Origin: WQUF01 sp031549525
Lineage (GTDB): Bacteria > Bacillota > Clostridia > Clostridiales > Clostridiaceae
Length of the DNA: 64,000 nt
Direction of reading: 5' to 3'
Assembly: GCA_031549525.1 (NCBI GenBank)
Contig: JAVBPQ010000023.1
Coordinates: forward strand, 1-64,000
Part shown: piece by piece, positions 36,128-44,501 of the stretch
Layout of the letters: every line of letters starts with the position of its first letter
Position numbering within the stretch: the first letter of the stretch is position 1
Notes under the pieces: generated by a model
The model's database searches: none
The model's input: the letters and a program-made list of their open reading frames with translations, nothing else
What the model was told of the DNA's origin: nothing
Made by a program: the position numbers and the translations under genes

Positions 36128-36158
36128 AAATCTCCGCTTTTTTATAAGCGGGGATTTG
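36128..36158 (+). terminator. Possible hairpin terminator between DUF4438 and MFS genes
   Basis: AAATCTCCGCTT pairs with AAGCGGGGATTT, including G-U pairs, around a short T-rich loop. No strong T-run follows, so read-through into the MFS gene is possible. Confidence 0.45.
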
Positions 36159-36177
36159 ATTCTATGGGGGTAACATT

Positions 36178-37383
36178 TTGAAAAAAATATTATCATTAAA
36201 TTTTGATATAAAACGTTATTTTATATTTACTTTTTTATTTTATATATCATCTGGAGCATTTGATGTGTTGATTGGGCTTTATATGATAAGCATAGGATAT
36301 AAGGAAGACTTTGTAGGCACTATTTTTGGAGCAAGGGTCATGACTATGGCATTTTTTTCAATTATAGCAGGAATACTTGCAAAAAGGTGGGGATATGCTG
36401 TATGTTTAAGACTTGCATCATTGCTTTCTTTTATAGGTTGCTTGATACAAGTTATTTTTTTTAGTAAAATTGCTATAATTTTAGGAGCTATTCTATTTGG
36501 AATTGGACTTATATTCGTGGCAATTGTTGAAGGACCTTATATAATGGAGAATTCTCCTAGTAAGACTCAAGTTAAGATGTTTAGTTATAATTATTCTGTT
36601 ATAATGGTAGCTTTGATTATAGGCACATTTTTTTCAGGGATAGTGAGTGATATTTTTAAGATTAGATTTAATTACAGCGAAAGTTTAAAGATATCCATGT
36701 TAATTTTTACGACTTTATCTTTCACATCTTTAATACCTGCTTTTTTAATTAAAACTCAAAATAGAACTTTGGAAACAAAGGATGAAGATAAAATTCATTA
36801 TAGAGATTATAAAAATTTAAAATCTGGAAAATGGTTATTAGCATATTTTGCTTTTATGGGTTTTTCAGCAGGTTCTTCCTTGCCATTTTATAATATATTT
36901 TTTAAGAGTAAGTTTCAAATAGAGGAATACCAATTGAGTGCATTATATTCAATAAGCCAAGGTGCTATTATTGTAGCAACCCTTGCTGTTCCATATTTAC
37001 TTAGATGGATAAAGAGAAAGGATCTTTTGATGTTATGTCAAATTGCAGCAATCCCCTTTTTGTTTCTTATCATCATATCTAAAATTATGCCTGTTGCTGC
37101 CATGTCATTTATCATAAGGCATATGCTAGTAAATATGATGTATCCTTTGGTTATGAACTTTAGCCTTCAGGTGGTTCAAGATAAAGTTAAAACCTTATTT
37201 ATAAGCTTTATAAAATTATTTGAATCCCTATTTAGAAGTACAGGTTCTTATTTCGCAGGGTGGTTTATGAGCAAATTTATGTATGAGTATACATTTTTTA
37301 TATCTTTAGCATTTTTTATAATAGCTGTGCTGCTTTTAAGAAAGTCATTAAAAAGTCATACAATAAAGAAGGATGAAGCTTAA
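36178..37383 (+). CDS. Major facilitator superfamily transporter
   Basis: This 401-residue membrane protein has about twelve hydrophobic segments, with the cytosolic loop near residues 190-220 separating the halves. The loop-2 signature region reads GAxxMTMAFFSIIAGILAKRWG. The substrate is unknown; its position behind the peptidase genes suggests a peptide, sugar-peptide or amino-acid product. The start is TTG at 36178, preceded by ATGGGGGTAACATT. It converges on the arginine operon and shares a bidirectional terminator with it. Confidence 0.85.
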   Translation: MKKILSLNFDIKRYFIFTFLFYISSGAFDVLIGLYMISIGYKEDFVGTIFGARVMTMAFFSIIAGILAKRWGYAVCLRLASLLSFIGCLIQVIFFSKIAIILGAILFGIGLIFVAIVEGPYIMENSPSKTQVKMFSYNYSVIMVALIIGTFFSGIVSDIFKIRFNYSESLKISMLIFTTLSFTSLIPAFLIKTQNRTLETKDEDKIHYRDYKNLKSGKWLLAYFAFMGFSAGSSLPFYNIFFKSKFQIEEYQLSALYSISQGAIIVATLAVPYLLRWIKRKDLLMLCQIAAIPFLFLIIISKIMPVAAMSFIIRHMLVNMMYPLVMNFSLQVVQDKVKTLFISFIKLFESLFRSTGSYFAGWFMSKFMYEYTFFISLAFFIIAVLLLRKSLKSHTIKKDEA

Positions 37384-37398
37384 ACCTCATCCTTTTTT
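37365..37398. terminator. Bidirectional terminator between the MFS and argF genes
   Basis: AAGGATGA (37369-37376) and TCATCCTT (37387-37394) form the stem. T-rich sequence follows on the plus strand and A/T-rich sequence on the minus strand. It lies between convergent genes. Confidence 0.7.
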
Positions 37399-37400
37399 CT

Positions 37401-38393
37401 TTATTTGCCAATGGTTGCAACCATAACCGCTTTAATGGTGTGCATGCGATTTTCAGCTTCGTCAAATACCTTTGAGTGCTTGCTTCTAAAAACCTCATCA
37501 GTTACTTCTCTTATATCGTATCCTAATTCTTTTTGCTCCTTTGCCATCTTAGTTTCAAAATCGTGGAATGCAGGTAAGCAGTGGAGGAAAAGTACATCAG
37601 GATTTTCGGTAGCATTTAACATTTCCATTGTAATTTGGTAAGGAGATAGCCTTTCAACATACTCCTTAACCTTATCCTCTTCGCCCATAGAAACCCACAC
37701 ATCGCTGCATAGGACATCTGCACCCTTAAGACAAGATGGATCATGACAAATTTCAATCTTAGCACCTGAGAGAGATGCAGCTTTGTTTGCTTTAATAAGC
37801 ACATCTTCATCAATCTTTAATTCAGAAGGACCATAAGCCACAAAATGCATTCCCATCTTTGCACATCCATACATCCAGGCATAAGCCATGTTGTTTCTTA
37901 TATCGCCACAGAAAACCACTTTGCATTTACTTAGAGGTTTATTAACATGCTCTTCAATGGTCATAAAGTCCGCTAAAATCTGTGTAGGATGATCTACATC
38001 TGTTAAGCCGTTCCAAACAGGAATACCAGAAAACTTTGCTAGGTTTTCTACAACTGATTGTTCAAAGCCACGGTATTCAATGCCATCGTAAAATCTTCCT
38101 AAAACCTTAGCGCTATCCTCTAAAGATTCCTTTTTGCCCATATGGGAGCTTCCATAATCTAAAAAGGTAACATGAGCTCCTTCATCAAAAGCTGCAACTT
38201 CAAAAGCACACCTTGTACGGGTGGAAGCTTTTTCAAACAGCAAAACTATATTTTTATCTTTTAATAAATAATTATATATTCCAGTTCTTTTCTTTTTCTT
38301 TAAATCATGAGATAGATCTATTAAATATCGTATCTCTTCCTTGCTAAAATCCATCAGTGTTAAAAAACTTCTTCCTTTTAAATTTACTGCCAT
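37401..38393 (-). CDS. argF: Ornithine carbamoyltransferase (probably catabolic)
   Basis: This 330-residue enzyme interconverts ornithine plus carbamoyl phosphate and citrulline. Motifs are the carbamoyl-phosphate loop FEKASTRTRCAFE near residue 54, DHPTQILADFMT near residue 130 and the ornithine-specific FLHCLPAFHD. A longer frame reaches 38435, but the ATG at 38393 has AAAGGAGGAG upstream and gives the family N-terminus MAVNLKGRSFLTLMDFS. As the last gene of an operon starting with arginine deiminase, it probably works in the catabolic direction, so the name arcB would fit equally. Confidence 0.93.
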   Translation of the reverse strand: MAVNLKGRSFLTLMDFSKEEIRYLIDLSHDLKKKKRTGIYNYLLKDKNIVLLFEKASTRTRCAFEVAAFDEGAHVTFLDYGSSHMGKKESLEDSAKVLGRFYDGIEYRGFEQSVVENLAKFSGIPVWNGLTDVDHPTQILADFMTIEEHVNKPLSKCKVVFCGDIRNNMAYAWMYGCAKMGMHFVAYGPSELKIDEDVLIKANKAASLSGAKIEICHDPSCLKGADVLCSDVWVSMGEEDKVKEYVERLSPYQITMEMLNATENPDVLFLHCLPAFHDFETKMAKEQKELGYDIREVTDEVFRSKHSKVFDEAENRMHTIKAVMVATIGK

Positions 38394-38406
38394 ACAAACT
38401 CCTCCT

Positions 38407-39498
38407 TTACATAATTTTAAGGCCTTTAGCCACATTTATGATAAAATCCTGTACATTGGTTATTATACCTACAGCACTTAAACTTCCTCTATCAGCTAGT
38501 TTATTTACAGCAAATTCAGAGACATCTATGGAATATATATATAATGGGCGTATTATGCCATCTACTACTCTAAAAGAAGGAGTCATATTTCCAGTAGCTA
38601 TTGTGTGAAGCTGTGTAGCAAGGCAGATGACAGTGGTGGCTTTTTTTACAAGATTGCGCATTTTATTTTGACCTTCATAAACATCGCCTATAACTTCAGG
38701 CAGAGGACCATCATCTCGAATTGATCCTGTAAGTATAAATGGCACTTGTTTTTTTACAAGACCATAGATTATACCATCTTTAATGTTATGTTCCTCAATA
38801 AATTTAGGGATGGACCCACTTTTTCTTACTAAATTTATCACATCAAGATGGTGATAGTGGCCATTTGGCATGGATTTTTGTGTATATATATCTTGACCTA
38901 AAGCAGTACGTAAAAGTCCACCTTCTAAATCATGAGTAGCTAGGGCATTTCCTGAGAGAAGTCCATTTACAAAATTTTCTTCTATCATGCGCTGCATAGC
39001 AAAGCGAGCATCTTTATCAAAAGCAAAAGCAGGGCCCATGACCCATAGTATATTGCCATTTTCTCTTTCATATTTTAAAAGCTCATAAAGCTCATCATAG
39101 TCTTTAGAGTAAGCAGTTTCTCTTGAGCGATTGCTTCTAAACACAAAATTATCATTGATTTCCTCTTTATTTAAAAACCCCTTTGTATATACATATATAC
39201 CTTCTTCACAGTTTTCGCTGCGACCTAAGATTACATTATCTCCTTTTTTTATATTTCGCATCTCAAGCACATCTAAAGTTTCATCATCTCTTAAGATTAC
39301 AGCACAGTCCATACGGCTCTCTTTTGCAAGGAGCCATTTTTTATCTATTTTAAAGTATTCAGGAAATATGGAGGTGCTATGATAATTATCAGGTGCAACA
39401 CCATCCATCTCTGCTATTTGAGTTTTTACACAAGGTGCATCTGTAAATTTTTTTTCAAAAAAATCAGGGGGATTATATATTGGTAATTTAAACCCCAT
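38407..39498 (-). CDS. LOR/SDH (TIGR00300) family ornithine cyclodeaminase-like protein
   Basis: This 363-residue protein has the conserved core of the LOR/SDH domain proteins first described in archaea and in the C-terminal half of cyanobacterial ArgZ/AgrE: LLSGNALATHDLEGGL, NGHYHHLDVIN, GSIRDDGPLPEVIGDVYEGQ, TQLHTIATGNM and DRGSLSAVGIITNV. Members with known activity are NAD-dependent ornithine cyclodeaminases making proline and ammonia. The operon context, between arginine deiminase and ornithine carbamoyltransferase, strongly supports ornithine as substrate. It would give the cell a one-step route from arginine-derived ornithine to proline, a Stickland acceptor. The ATG follows AGGAGCGTGATAAA. 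Confidence 0.85.
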   Translation of the reverse strand: MGFKLPIYNPPDFFEKKFTDAPCVKTQIAEMDGVAPDNYHSTSIFPEYFKIDKKWLLAKESRMDCAVILRDDETLDVLEMRNIKKGDNVILGRSENCEEGIYVYTKGFLNKEEINDNFVFRSNRSRETAYSKDYDELYELLKYERENGNILWVMGPAFAFDKDARFAMQRMIEENFVNGLLSGNALATHDLEGGLLRTALGQDIYTQKSMPNGHYHHLDVINLVRKSGSIPKFIEEHNIKDGIIYGLVKKQVPFILTGSIRDDGPLPEVIGDVYEGQNKMRNLVKKATTVICLATQLHTIATGNMTPSFRVVDGIIRPLYIYSIDVSEFAVNKLADRGSLSAVGIITNVQDFIINVAKGLKIM

Positions 39499-39527
39499 TT
39501 TATCACGCTCCTATTTTAATAATAGAT

Positions 39528-40757
39528 TTAAAATTTATAAATTTCTCTTAAAAGAGGCATGCTCATGCAACGAGGGCCTCCTCTGCCTCTTGATAATTCA
39601 GAGCTTGGAGTAGTCAAAACCTTTACATCATTTTCTTCTAAGATTCGATTTGTTATGGTATTACGATCATATGCCACGACGACTCCTGGCGCAATACATA
39701 GTGTATTAGCCCCATCGTTCCATTGTTCACGAGCAGAGGCAACTTGATCCCGCCCTCCGCAATAGATCAATGTGCACTCATCTAATCCTAAGACCATCTT
39801 TAGAGTATCTGCCAAATTAAATGTAGATTTTTCTACTGCCAAACTATTATCATTATTTTTTTTGATTATATAAACACCTAAATTATCAAGTATAGCAGGA
39901 TGTATTGTAAACTTAGATTTATCAACCTGCGTAAATACTGTATCAAGATGCATATAAGTTCTTAAATTAGGGATATCTATAGCTAGCACAGTATGAATTT
40001 TACACTCTTCATTCTTAAAGATATTATAAGATAAAAGCTCAATAGCCTCTGGGCTTGTTCTTTGTGATAACCCTATGGCTAAAACATTTTCACTTAAATT
40101 GAGAATATCCCCTCCTTCAATACTATAAGGAGAATCATTGGTATAGTAAAGCGGCACTTTGTGTCCATACTCAGGATGATAATTAAAGATATAGCGTGAA
40201 TATATAGTTTCACGATTTCTTGTAAATGAATACATATGATTCATGCTGATTCCATTGCCTATTGAAGCAAAAGGATCTCGTGTAAAATAAAGATTAGGTA
40301 TAGGTTCTAAAACAAATTGAGTACTATGCGAGAGCATTTTAACAAGCGGTCCAAGGTTTGTATCAGGGAGCTCCCCTAAATTAACTCCTGACATGGTCTT
40401 TAAAATAAGCTCCTTAGCATTGTCTATGGATAACAGCAAATCTATAAGTTTATTTCTATGGTGGAGTGCTATATTGCCGCCTTCACTTATAAAATCATTT
40501 ATAAATTGTTTTTTTATTTCTATACTTTGAGATATAGTTTCTGCAGCAAGATCTTCTAAATATATGACTTCGATATTGTTTTTGCGCAAAAGATCTGCAA
40601 AATGATCATGCTCGTGCTGAGCTGCTGCAAGATATGGTATATCATCAAACAGTAGTTGTACAAGATACTGTGGCACAAGTTGTTCAAGTTCTTGCCCAGG
40701 TCTATGCAATAATACTTTTTTCATTGGGCTTATTTCATCTGTTACATGTATAAGCAT
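39528..40757 (-). CDS. arcA: Arginine deiminase
   Basis: This 409-residue enzyme hydrolyses arginine to citrulline and ammonia. The nucleophilic cysteine is in GRGGPRCMSMPL near the C-terminus. Other family motifs are LYFTRDPFASIG near residue 165, SIEGGDILNL, and MHLDTVFTQVD with the catalytic His. The length is standard. The ATG is preceded by GGAG in the leader that also carries the attenuator-like hairpins at 40794-40835. It heads the arcA, cyclodeaminase-like, argF operon; no arcD transporter or arcC kinase is in the window. Confidence 0.97.
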   Translation of the reverse strand: MLIHVTDEISPMKKVLLHRPGQELEQLVPQYLVQLLFDDIPYLAAAQHEHDHFADLLRKNNIEVIYLEDLAAETISQSIEIKKQFINDFISEGGNIALHHRNKLIDLLLSIDNAKELILKTMSGVNLGELPDTNLGPLVKMLSHSTQFVLEPIPNLYFTRDPFASIGNGISMNHMYSFTRNRETIYSRYIFNYHPEYGHKVPLYYTNDSPYSIEGGDILNLSENVLAIGLSQRTSPEAIELLSYNIFKNEECKIHTVLAIDIPNLRTYMHLDTVFTQVDKSKFTIHPAILDNLGVYIIKKNNDNSLAVEKSTFNLADTLKMVLGLDECTLIYCGGRDQVASAREQWNDGANTLCIAPGVVVAYDRNTITNRILEENDVKVLTTPSSELSRGRGGPRCMSMPLLREIYKF

Positions 40758-40793
40758 GGGAAAAATCTCCTTTTTTATAGGTTTAGCAAAAAA

Positions 40794-40835
40794 ATCACTA
40801 ACACTTTAGCGTAGTGATAAATTGCCATTTTATCA
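40794..40835 (-). promoter_or_regulatory. Attenuator-like leader of the arginine operon
   Basis: On the minus strand a terminator hairpin (ATCACTA...TAGTGAT, 40794-40818) ends in seven T, about 30 bases before arcA. A second hairpin (TGATAAA...TTTATCA, 40815-40835) shares bases 40815-40818 with it. The two cannot form together, which is the layout of a transcription attenuator. The ligand or trigger is unknown. Confidence 0.6.
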
Positions 40836-40894
40836 TTTATTTACTGTGAAAAGAAATCATAAATTGATAAGATACTTTTATTATTTCCTATTTT

Positions 40895-40922
40895 ATTATA
40901 TCATATAAATTATAATGTGCAA
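40895..40922 (-). promoter_or_regulatory. Probable promoter of the arginine operon
   Basis: TTGCAC (40917-40922) and a perfect TATAAT (40895-40900) are separated by 16 bp on the minus strand. It would give a leader of about 130 bases containing the attenuator. Confidence 0.45.
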
Positions 40923-41340
40923 AAATAAGCAAGTACAAACAATTATTAGTATATAGAACCATAGCCTTCTTTAAAAAATACTAACCATTGTAAGTGTAAA
41001 TTTGAATCAAGAAGTAATTAAAACGACTTAATCGTATTAAAATAACATTAGCATATTTACATCTATTTTGATGTTATTTTTATATTTTATACTTTTTTTT
41101 CAAAAAAAAGAGCATATCCTCTTACCCTCTCTTCGATTTTAAAAAGAGTGGTTGCTTTTGTAGGATTTTGCTTTGTTTAAAAACCCAATATTAAGTTTTA
41201 TATATTAAAAATAAAAAACAGTTGCAAAACTAACTTTAAAATTAATTTTAACAACAGTTTTTTAAAATTATATATTTAAATTTTATCATCAGGGCATTAC
41301 AGTTAAAGAAGGTCATTTTTCCTATTATTATTGTAATTTT
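40923..41340. other. Non-coding region with hairpins between arcA and yraN
   Basis: No gene is recognised. A hairpin made of AAAATAACAT (around 41038) and ATGTTATTTT is followed by a long T-rich run on the plus strand and could end a plus-strand small transcript. A second hairpin, 41213-41224 with 41252-41263, is T-flanked on both sides and probably terminates the yifB-yraN transcript on the minus strand. Confidence 0.45.
41213..41263. terminator. Probable terminator downstream of yraN
   Basis: AAAAAACAGTTG and CAACAGTTTTTT pair over 12 positions with one mismatch and a long AT-rich loop. A and T tracts on the two sides would allow termination in either direction. Confidence 0.5.
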
Positions 41341-41730
41341 CTATAGGTCGCAGTAAAATGCATCTTTAATGAGTTTTATTGAATAGTTGCCTATATCTTT
41401 ATGAAATATCAACTCAACCACATCAAACCGTGCATTATATTTTGTGAGTTTTTTCTTTAAAAGATACAGTTGAGCTACATGTGCGATTTTTTTTTGCTTA
41501 AACAGTGTAACTGATTCAGCAGGGCTTGAATATATGTTTCCAAATCTTGTTTTGACTTCTACAAAACAAATAAACTCTTGATCTTTTGCAATAATATCAA
41601 TTTCACCATATATCTTTTCAAACTTGCATCTAAAATTTTTTTCAAGAATAGTATATCCTCTATATAACAAAAAGCTCTGTGCTAAACTTTCACCTAGGTC
41701 TCCAAGTTGTTTTTTATTATGAGAAATCAT
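41341..41730 (-). CDS. yraN: YraN family (UPF0102) nuclease-like protein
   Basis: This protein of about 129 residues belongs to the UPF0102 family, with a Holliday-junction-resolvase/restriction-like PD-(D/E)xK fold. Motifs are KKQLGDLGESLAQSFLL with the conserved Glu, YGEIDIIAKD and CFVEVKTR, which make up the nuclease core. The frame is open to 41784, but the family N-terminus begins at MISHNKKQLGDLGE, so the ATG at 41730 is chosen; an AAGGA lies upstream at a slightly long distance. It follows yifB by about 90 bp on the same strand, next to dprA and topA as in other Clostridia. Confidence 0.87.
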   Translation of the reverse strand: MISHNKKQLGDLGESLAQSFLLYRGYTILEKNFRCKFEKIYGEIDIIAKDQEFICFVEVKTRFGNIYSSPAESVTLFKQKKIAHVAQLYLLKKKLTKYNARFDVVELIFHKDIGNYSIKLIKDAFYCDL

Positions 41731-41821
41731 GATTATTATCAATCCTTGCCATATTAATTTTGTTGTAATAATTATATCATGCATAACTTTTTATTTCTAA
41801 CTATAATAAAATATTTGTAAT

Positions 41822-43324
41822 TTATATAGATACCCTATAACTTAAAGCTTCAACTATATGATTTTTTCTTATAAAATCTTCGTCATAAAGATCAGATATA
41901 GTTCTTGAAACTTTGATTATATTGTTAAAGCATCTTAAAGAAAAGCCAAAATCCCTATACAGCTCTTTTAGAAATTTTTCACTCTCATTATCTAAATTGC
42001 AATAATCATATAATATATCACCAGTTAATTGGCTGTTATATTTTATGTTAAGGTTTTTAAATCTTAATTTTTGCCTATCGCGTGCATTTATAACCCTTTG
42101 TTTTATCTCATTACCTGAATTTTCAGATCTCTTCTTCTTTAATTCATCAAATGATATGCTAGAAACGCTAAGGGCAAGATCAAATCTATCAAGTATTGGT
42201 CCTGACAGCTTTTTTAAGTGATTTTTTATTTCTCCTTCACTACATGTACACTTTTTAACGGTAGATCCAAAATATCCACATAAACAAGGATTTAATGCAG
42301 CAATTAAGAGAAAATTAGAAGGATAAGATATATTTCCATAGGACTTTGAGAGTTTTATAACATTATCTTCTATAGGTTGTCTTAATACCTCTATTGTATC
42401 TTTTTTAAATTCAAGTATTTCATCTAAAAACAACACTCCATTGTGTGCTAAGCTGATTTCCCCTGGATTTAATGAATTGCCTCCTCCTGTCATTGCTATT
42501 GGAGTAGTAGTATGATGAGGGTCTCTAAATGGAGGAGAAAATGAGAGCCTTGTATTATCTTTTAAAAGTCCCATGATACTATATATTTTACTAACTTCTA
42601 TAGCTTCTTCTTTAGTTAAATCTGGAAGTATAGAACAGATAGATCTTGCAAGCATAGTCTTTCCAGAACCAGGAGATCCTATCATCAAAAGAGGGTGTTT
42701 GCCTGCTGCAGATATCTCCAAAGCTCTTTTTGCAAATTGATGACCAAAGATTGATGAAATATCTATATTATAATTTTTATTATTGCTTTTGATATTCTCC
42801 TTTAAATATATCTTTTTTAGTCCACTTTTAAAGTCTTTTAAATGCTTTATAGGATAAAAACTAATATCATTTAGTATGGAACATTCTTTAAGATTATTAA
42901 TTGGAAGTACAATATCTTTGATGTTTTGCTGGAATGACTCTATAACCATTGGAAGAGCACCCTTAACAAATTTAACTTCACCTGATAAGGATAATTCACC
43001 TATAAACATTTTATTTTTAGTATCTATTTTTATTTGATTAGAAGCTAACAAAATGGCAACTGCTATTGCGACATCAAAATGGGTTCCAACTTTTTTAATA
43101 TTGCCTGGAGAAAGATTGACTATTATTTTACCAATGGGAAAGATAAATCCAGAGTTTATAATTGCACATTTCACTCTTTCTTTAGATTCTTTTACTGCAA
43201 CATCACCAAGACCTACTATATTAAATGTTGGAAGACCATTTGAAATATGAACCTCTACTTTGATTATAAATCCGTTTATTCCTAAAAATGTTGAACTACA
43301 CAATTCTTGATACATTTTTTTCAC
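41822..43324 (-). CDS. yifB: YifB/ComM family Mg-chelatase-like AAA+ ATPase
   Basis: This 500-residue protein has an N-terminal Lon-like domain (SNGLPTFNIVGLGDVAVKES) and a central AAA+ Mg-chelatase domain: Walker A IGSPGSGKTM near residue 215, Walker B VLFLDEILEF, and a cysteine cluster NPCLCGYFGSTVKKCTC. The C-terminal lid contains FSLRCFNNIIKVSRTI. In Gram-negative bacteria the ComM homologue is a branch-migration helicase in natural transformation. The adjacent divergent dprA supports a DNA-processing role. It is followed by yraN on the same strand. Confidence 0.9.
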   Translation of the reverse strand: MKKMYQELCSSTFLGINGFIIKVEVHISNGLPTFNIVGLGDVAVKESKERVKCAIINSGFIFPIGKIIVNLSPGNIKKVGTHFDVAIAVAILLASNQIKIDTKNKMFIGELSLSGEVKFVKGALPMVIESFQQNIKDIVLPINNLKECSILNDISFYPIKHLKDFKSGLKKIYLKENIKSNNKNYNIDISSIFGHQFAKRALEISAAGKHPLLMIGSPGSGKTMLARSICSILPDLTKEEAIEVSKIYSIMGLLKDNTRLSFSPPFRDPHHTTTPIAMTGGGNSLNPGEISLAHNGVLFLDEILEFKKDTIEVLRQPIEDNVIKLSKSYGNISYPSNFLLIAALNPCLCGYFGSTVKKCTCSEGEIKNHLKKLSGPILDRFDLALSVSSISFDELKKKRSENSGNEIKQRVINARDRQKLRFKNLNIKYNSQLTGDILYDYCNLDNESEKFLKELYRDFGFSLRCFNNIIKVSRTISDLYDEDFIRKNHIVEALSYRVSI

Positions 43325-43443
43325 CTCTTATATGAAAATATTGACAGCTTAATTTTTTTTAAACATGAAAATAAGAATATTAAGGATGAATGTGGAAATA
43401 ATTTTAAAAACAAATTAAGAGTATTTAAGGAGTATTGGAAATA

Positions 43444-44463
43444 ATGTACAAAGAAAAGGCTGTTTTCGCATTAGTAGAATTAAATAATGCAAAAAAATTG
43501 GAATTATTAGAATCAAAAAACGATTTAAAAGATATAATTTTAAAAAATATTCCTAAAGAATTGATCCCTAAAGAGGATAAAATAGAAGATTTTCAAAAAT
43601 ACTTAAATGAAAAACAAATAAATTTTACTGTTTTTGGAGAAGATAATTATCCTGATAAACTAAAAGATATACCTTATCCTCCTGCAGTTTTATACTATAA
43701 AGGAGATTTAACCCTTACGCAAAGTCAATGTTGCGCTATTGTAGGATCAAGAAAATGCTCCTATTATGGAAGTGCTGTCACAAAATCTATATCAAATCAT
43801 ATATCTAAGATGGATATAACTATAGTAAGTGGTGCAGCAAAGGGAATAGATGCAATAGCTCATAAAGCAGCTATTGGCAATAAAAAGAAGACAATAGCTG
43901 TTTTAGGCTGTGGAATAGATATTTATTATCCAATGGAAAACAAAGGTTTAATAAATAAGATAGCAGAAGATGGTTTACTTATCAGTGAATTTCCAATTGG
44001 TTATCCACCGCTTCCTAAAAATTTTCCTCAAAGAAACAGGATAATAAGTGCTCTAAGCCGTATTATAATAGTTACAGAAGCTACTTCTAAAAGCGGTTCT
44101 CTATACACTGCAGATTTTGCACTTGAACTTAACAAAGATGTTATGGCGGTTCCTGGAAATATAAGCGAAGATAATTATAAAGGGTGTAATAACTTAATAA
44201 GAGAAGGAGCATTGGTATATACATCAAATGAAGATCTCAATGTATATTTTGGAAAAGATGTAAAAGAAGATGAAAGCCTTCTCTCAGATGATGAAAAAAA
44301 ATTATTGAAAATTATAAATTTTACTCCAAAGCACTTAGAGAATATAAAAGAATCCAGTAAGATTGATTATGAAAAATTAAATATATTACTGCTAAATTTA
44401 CAATTTAAAAATAAAATTACTTGTATTATAGGTAATTATTATGTAAAATGTGTTAATGAATAA
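43444..44463 (+). CDS. dprA: DNA-processing protein DprA/Smf
   Basis: This protein of about 339 residues binds incoming single-stranded DNA and loads RecA during transformation. The Rossmann-like core shows CCAIVGSRKCSYYGS, SGAAKGIDAIAHKAA, GCGIDIYYPMENKGL and FPQRNRIISALSR; a small C-terminal winged helix follows. The frame extends to TTG at 43435, but that codon abuts the AAGGAG site; the ATG at 43444 is better spaced. It lies 38 bp before topA, which may be cotranscribed. Confidence 0.93.
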   Translation: MYKEKAVFALVELNNAKKLELLESKNDLKDIILKNIPKELIPKEDKIEDFQKYLNEKQINFTVFGEDNYPDKLKDIPYPPAVLYYKGDLTLTQSQCCAIVGSRKCSYYGSAVTKSISNHISKMDITIVSGAAKGIDAIAHKAAIGNKKKTIAVLGCGIDIYYPMENKGLINKIAEDGLLISEFPIGYPPLPKNFPQRNRIISALSRIIIVTEATSKSGSLYTADFALELNKDVMAVPGNISEDNYKGCNNLIREGALVYTSNEDLNVYFGKDVKEDESLLSDDEKKLLKIINFTPKHLENIKESSKIDYEKLNILLLNLQFKNKITCIIGNYYVKCVNE

Positions 44464-44501
44464 CCTTTTTTAGGGGGTGAATACTGAGAAATCGGTGTTT
44501 T

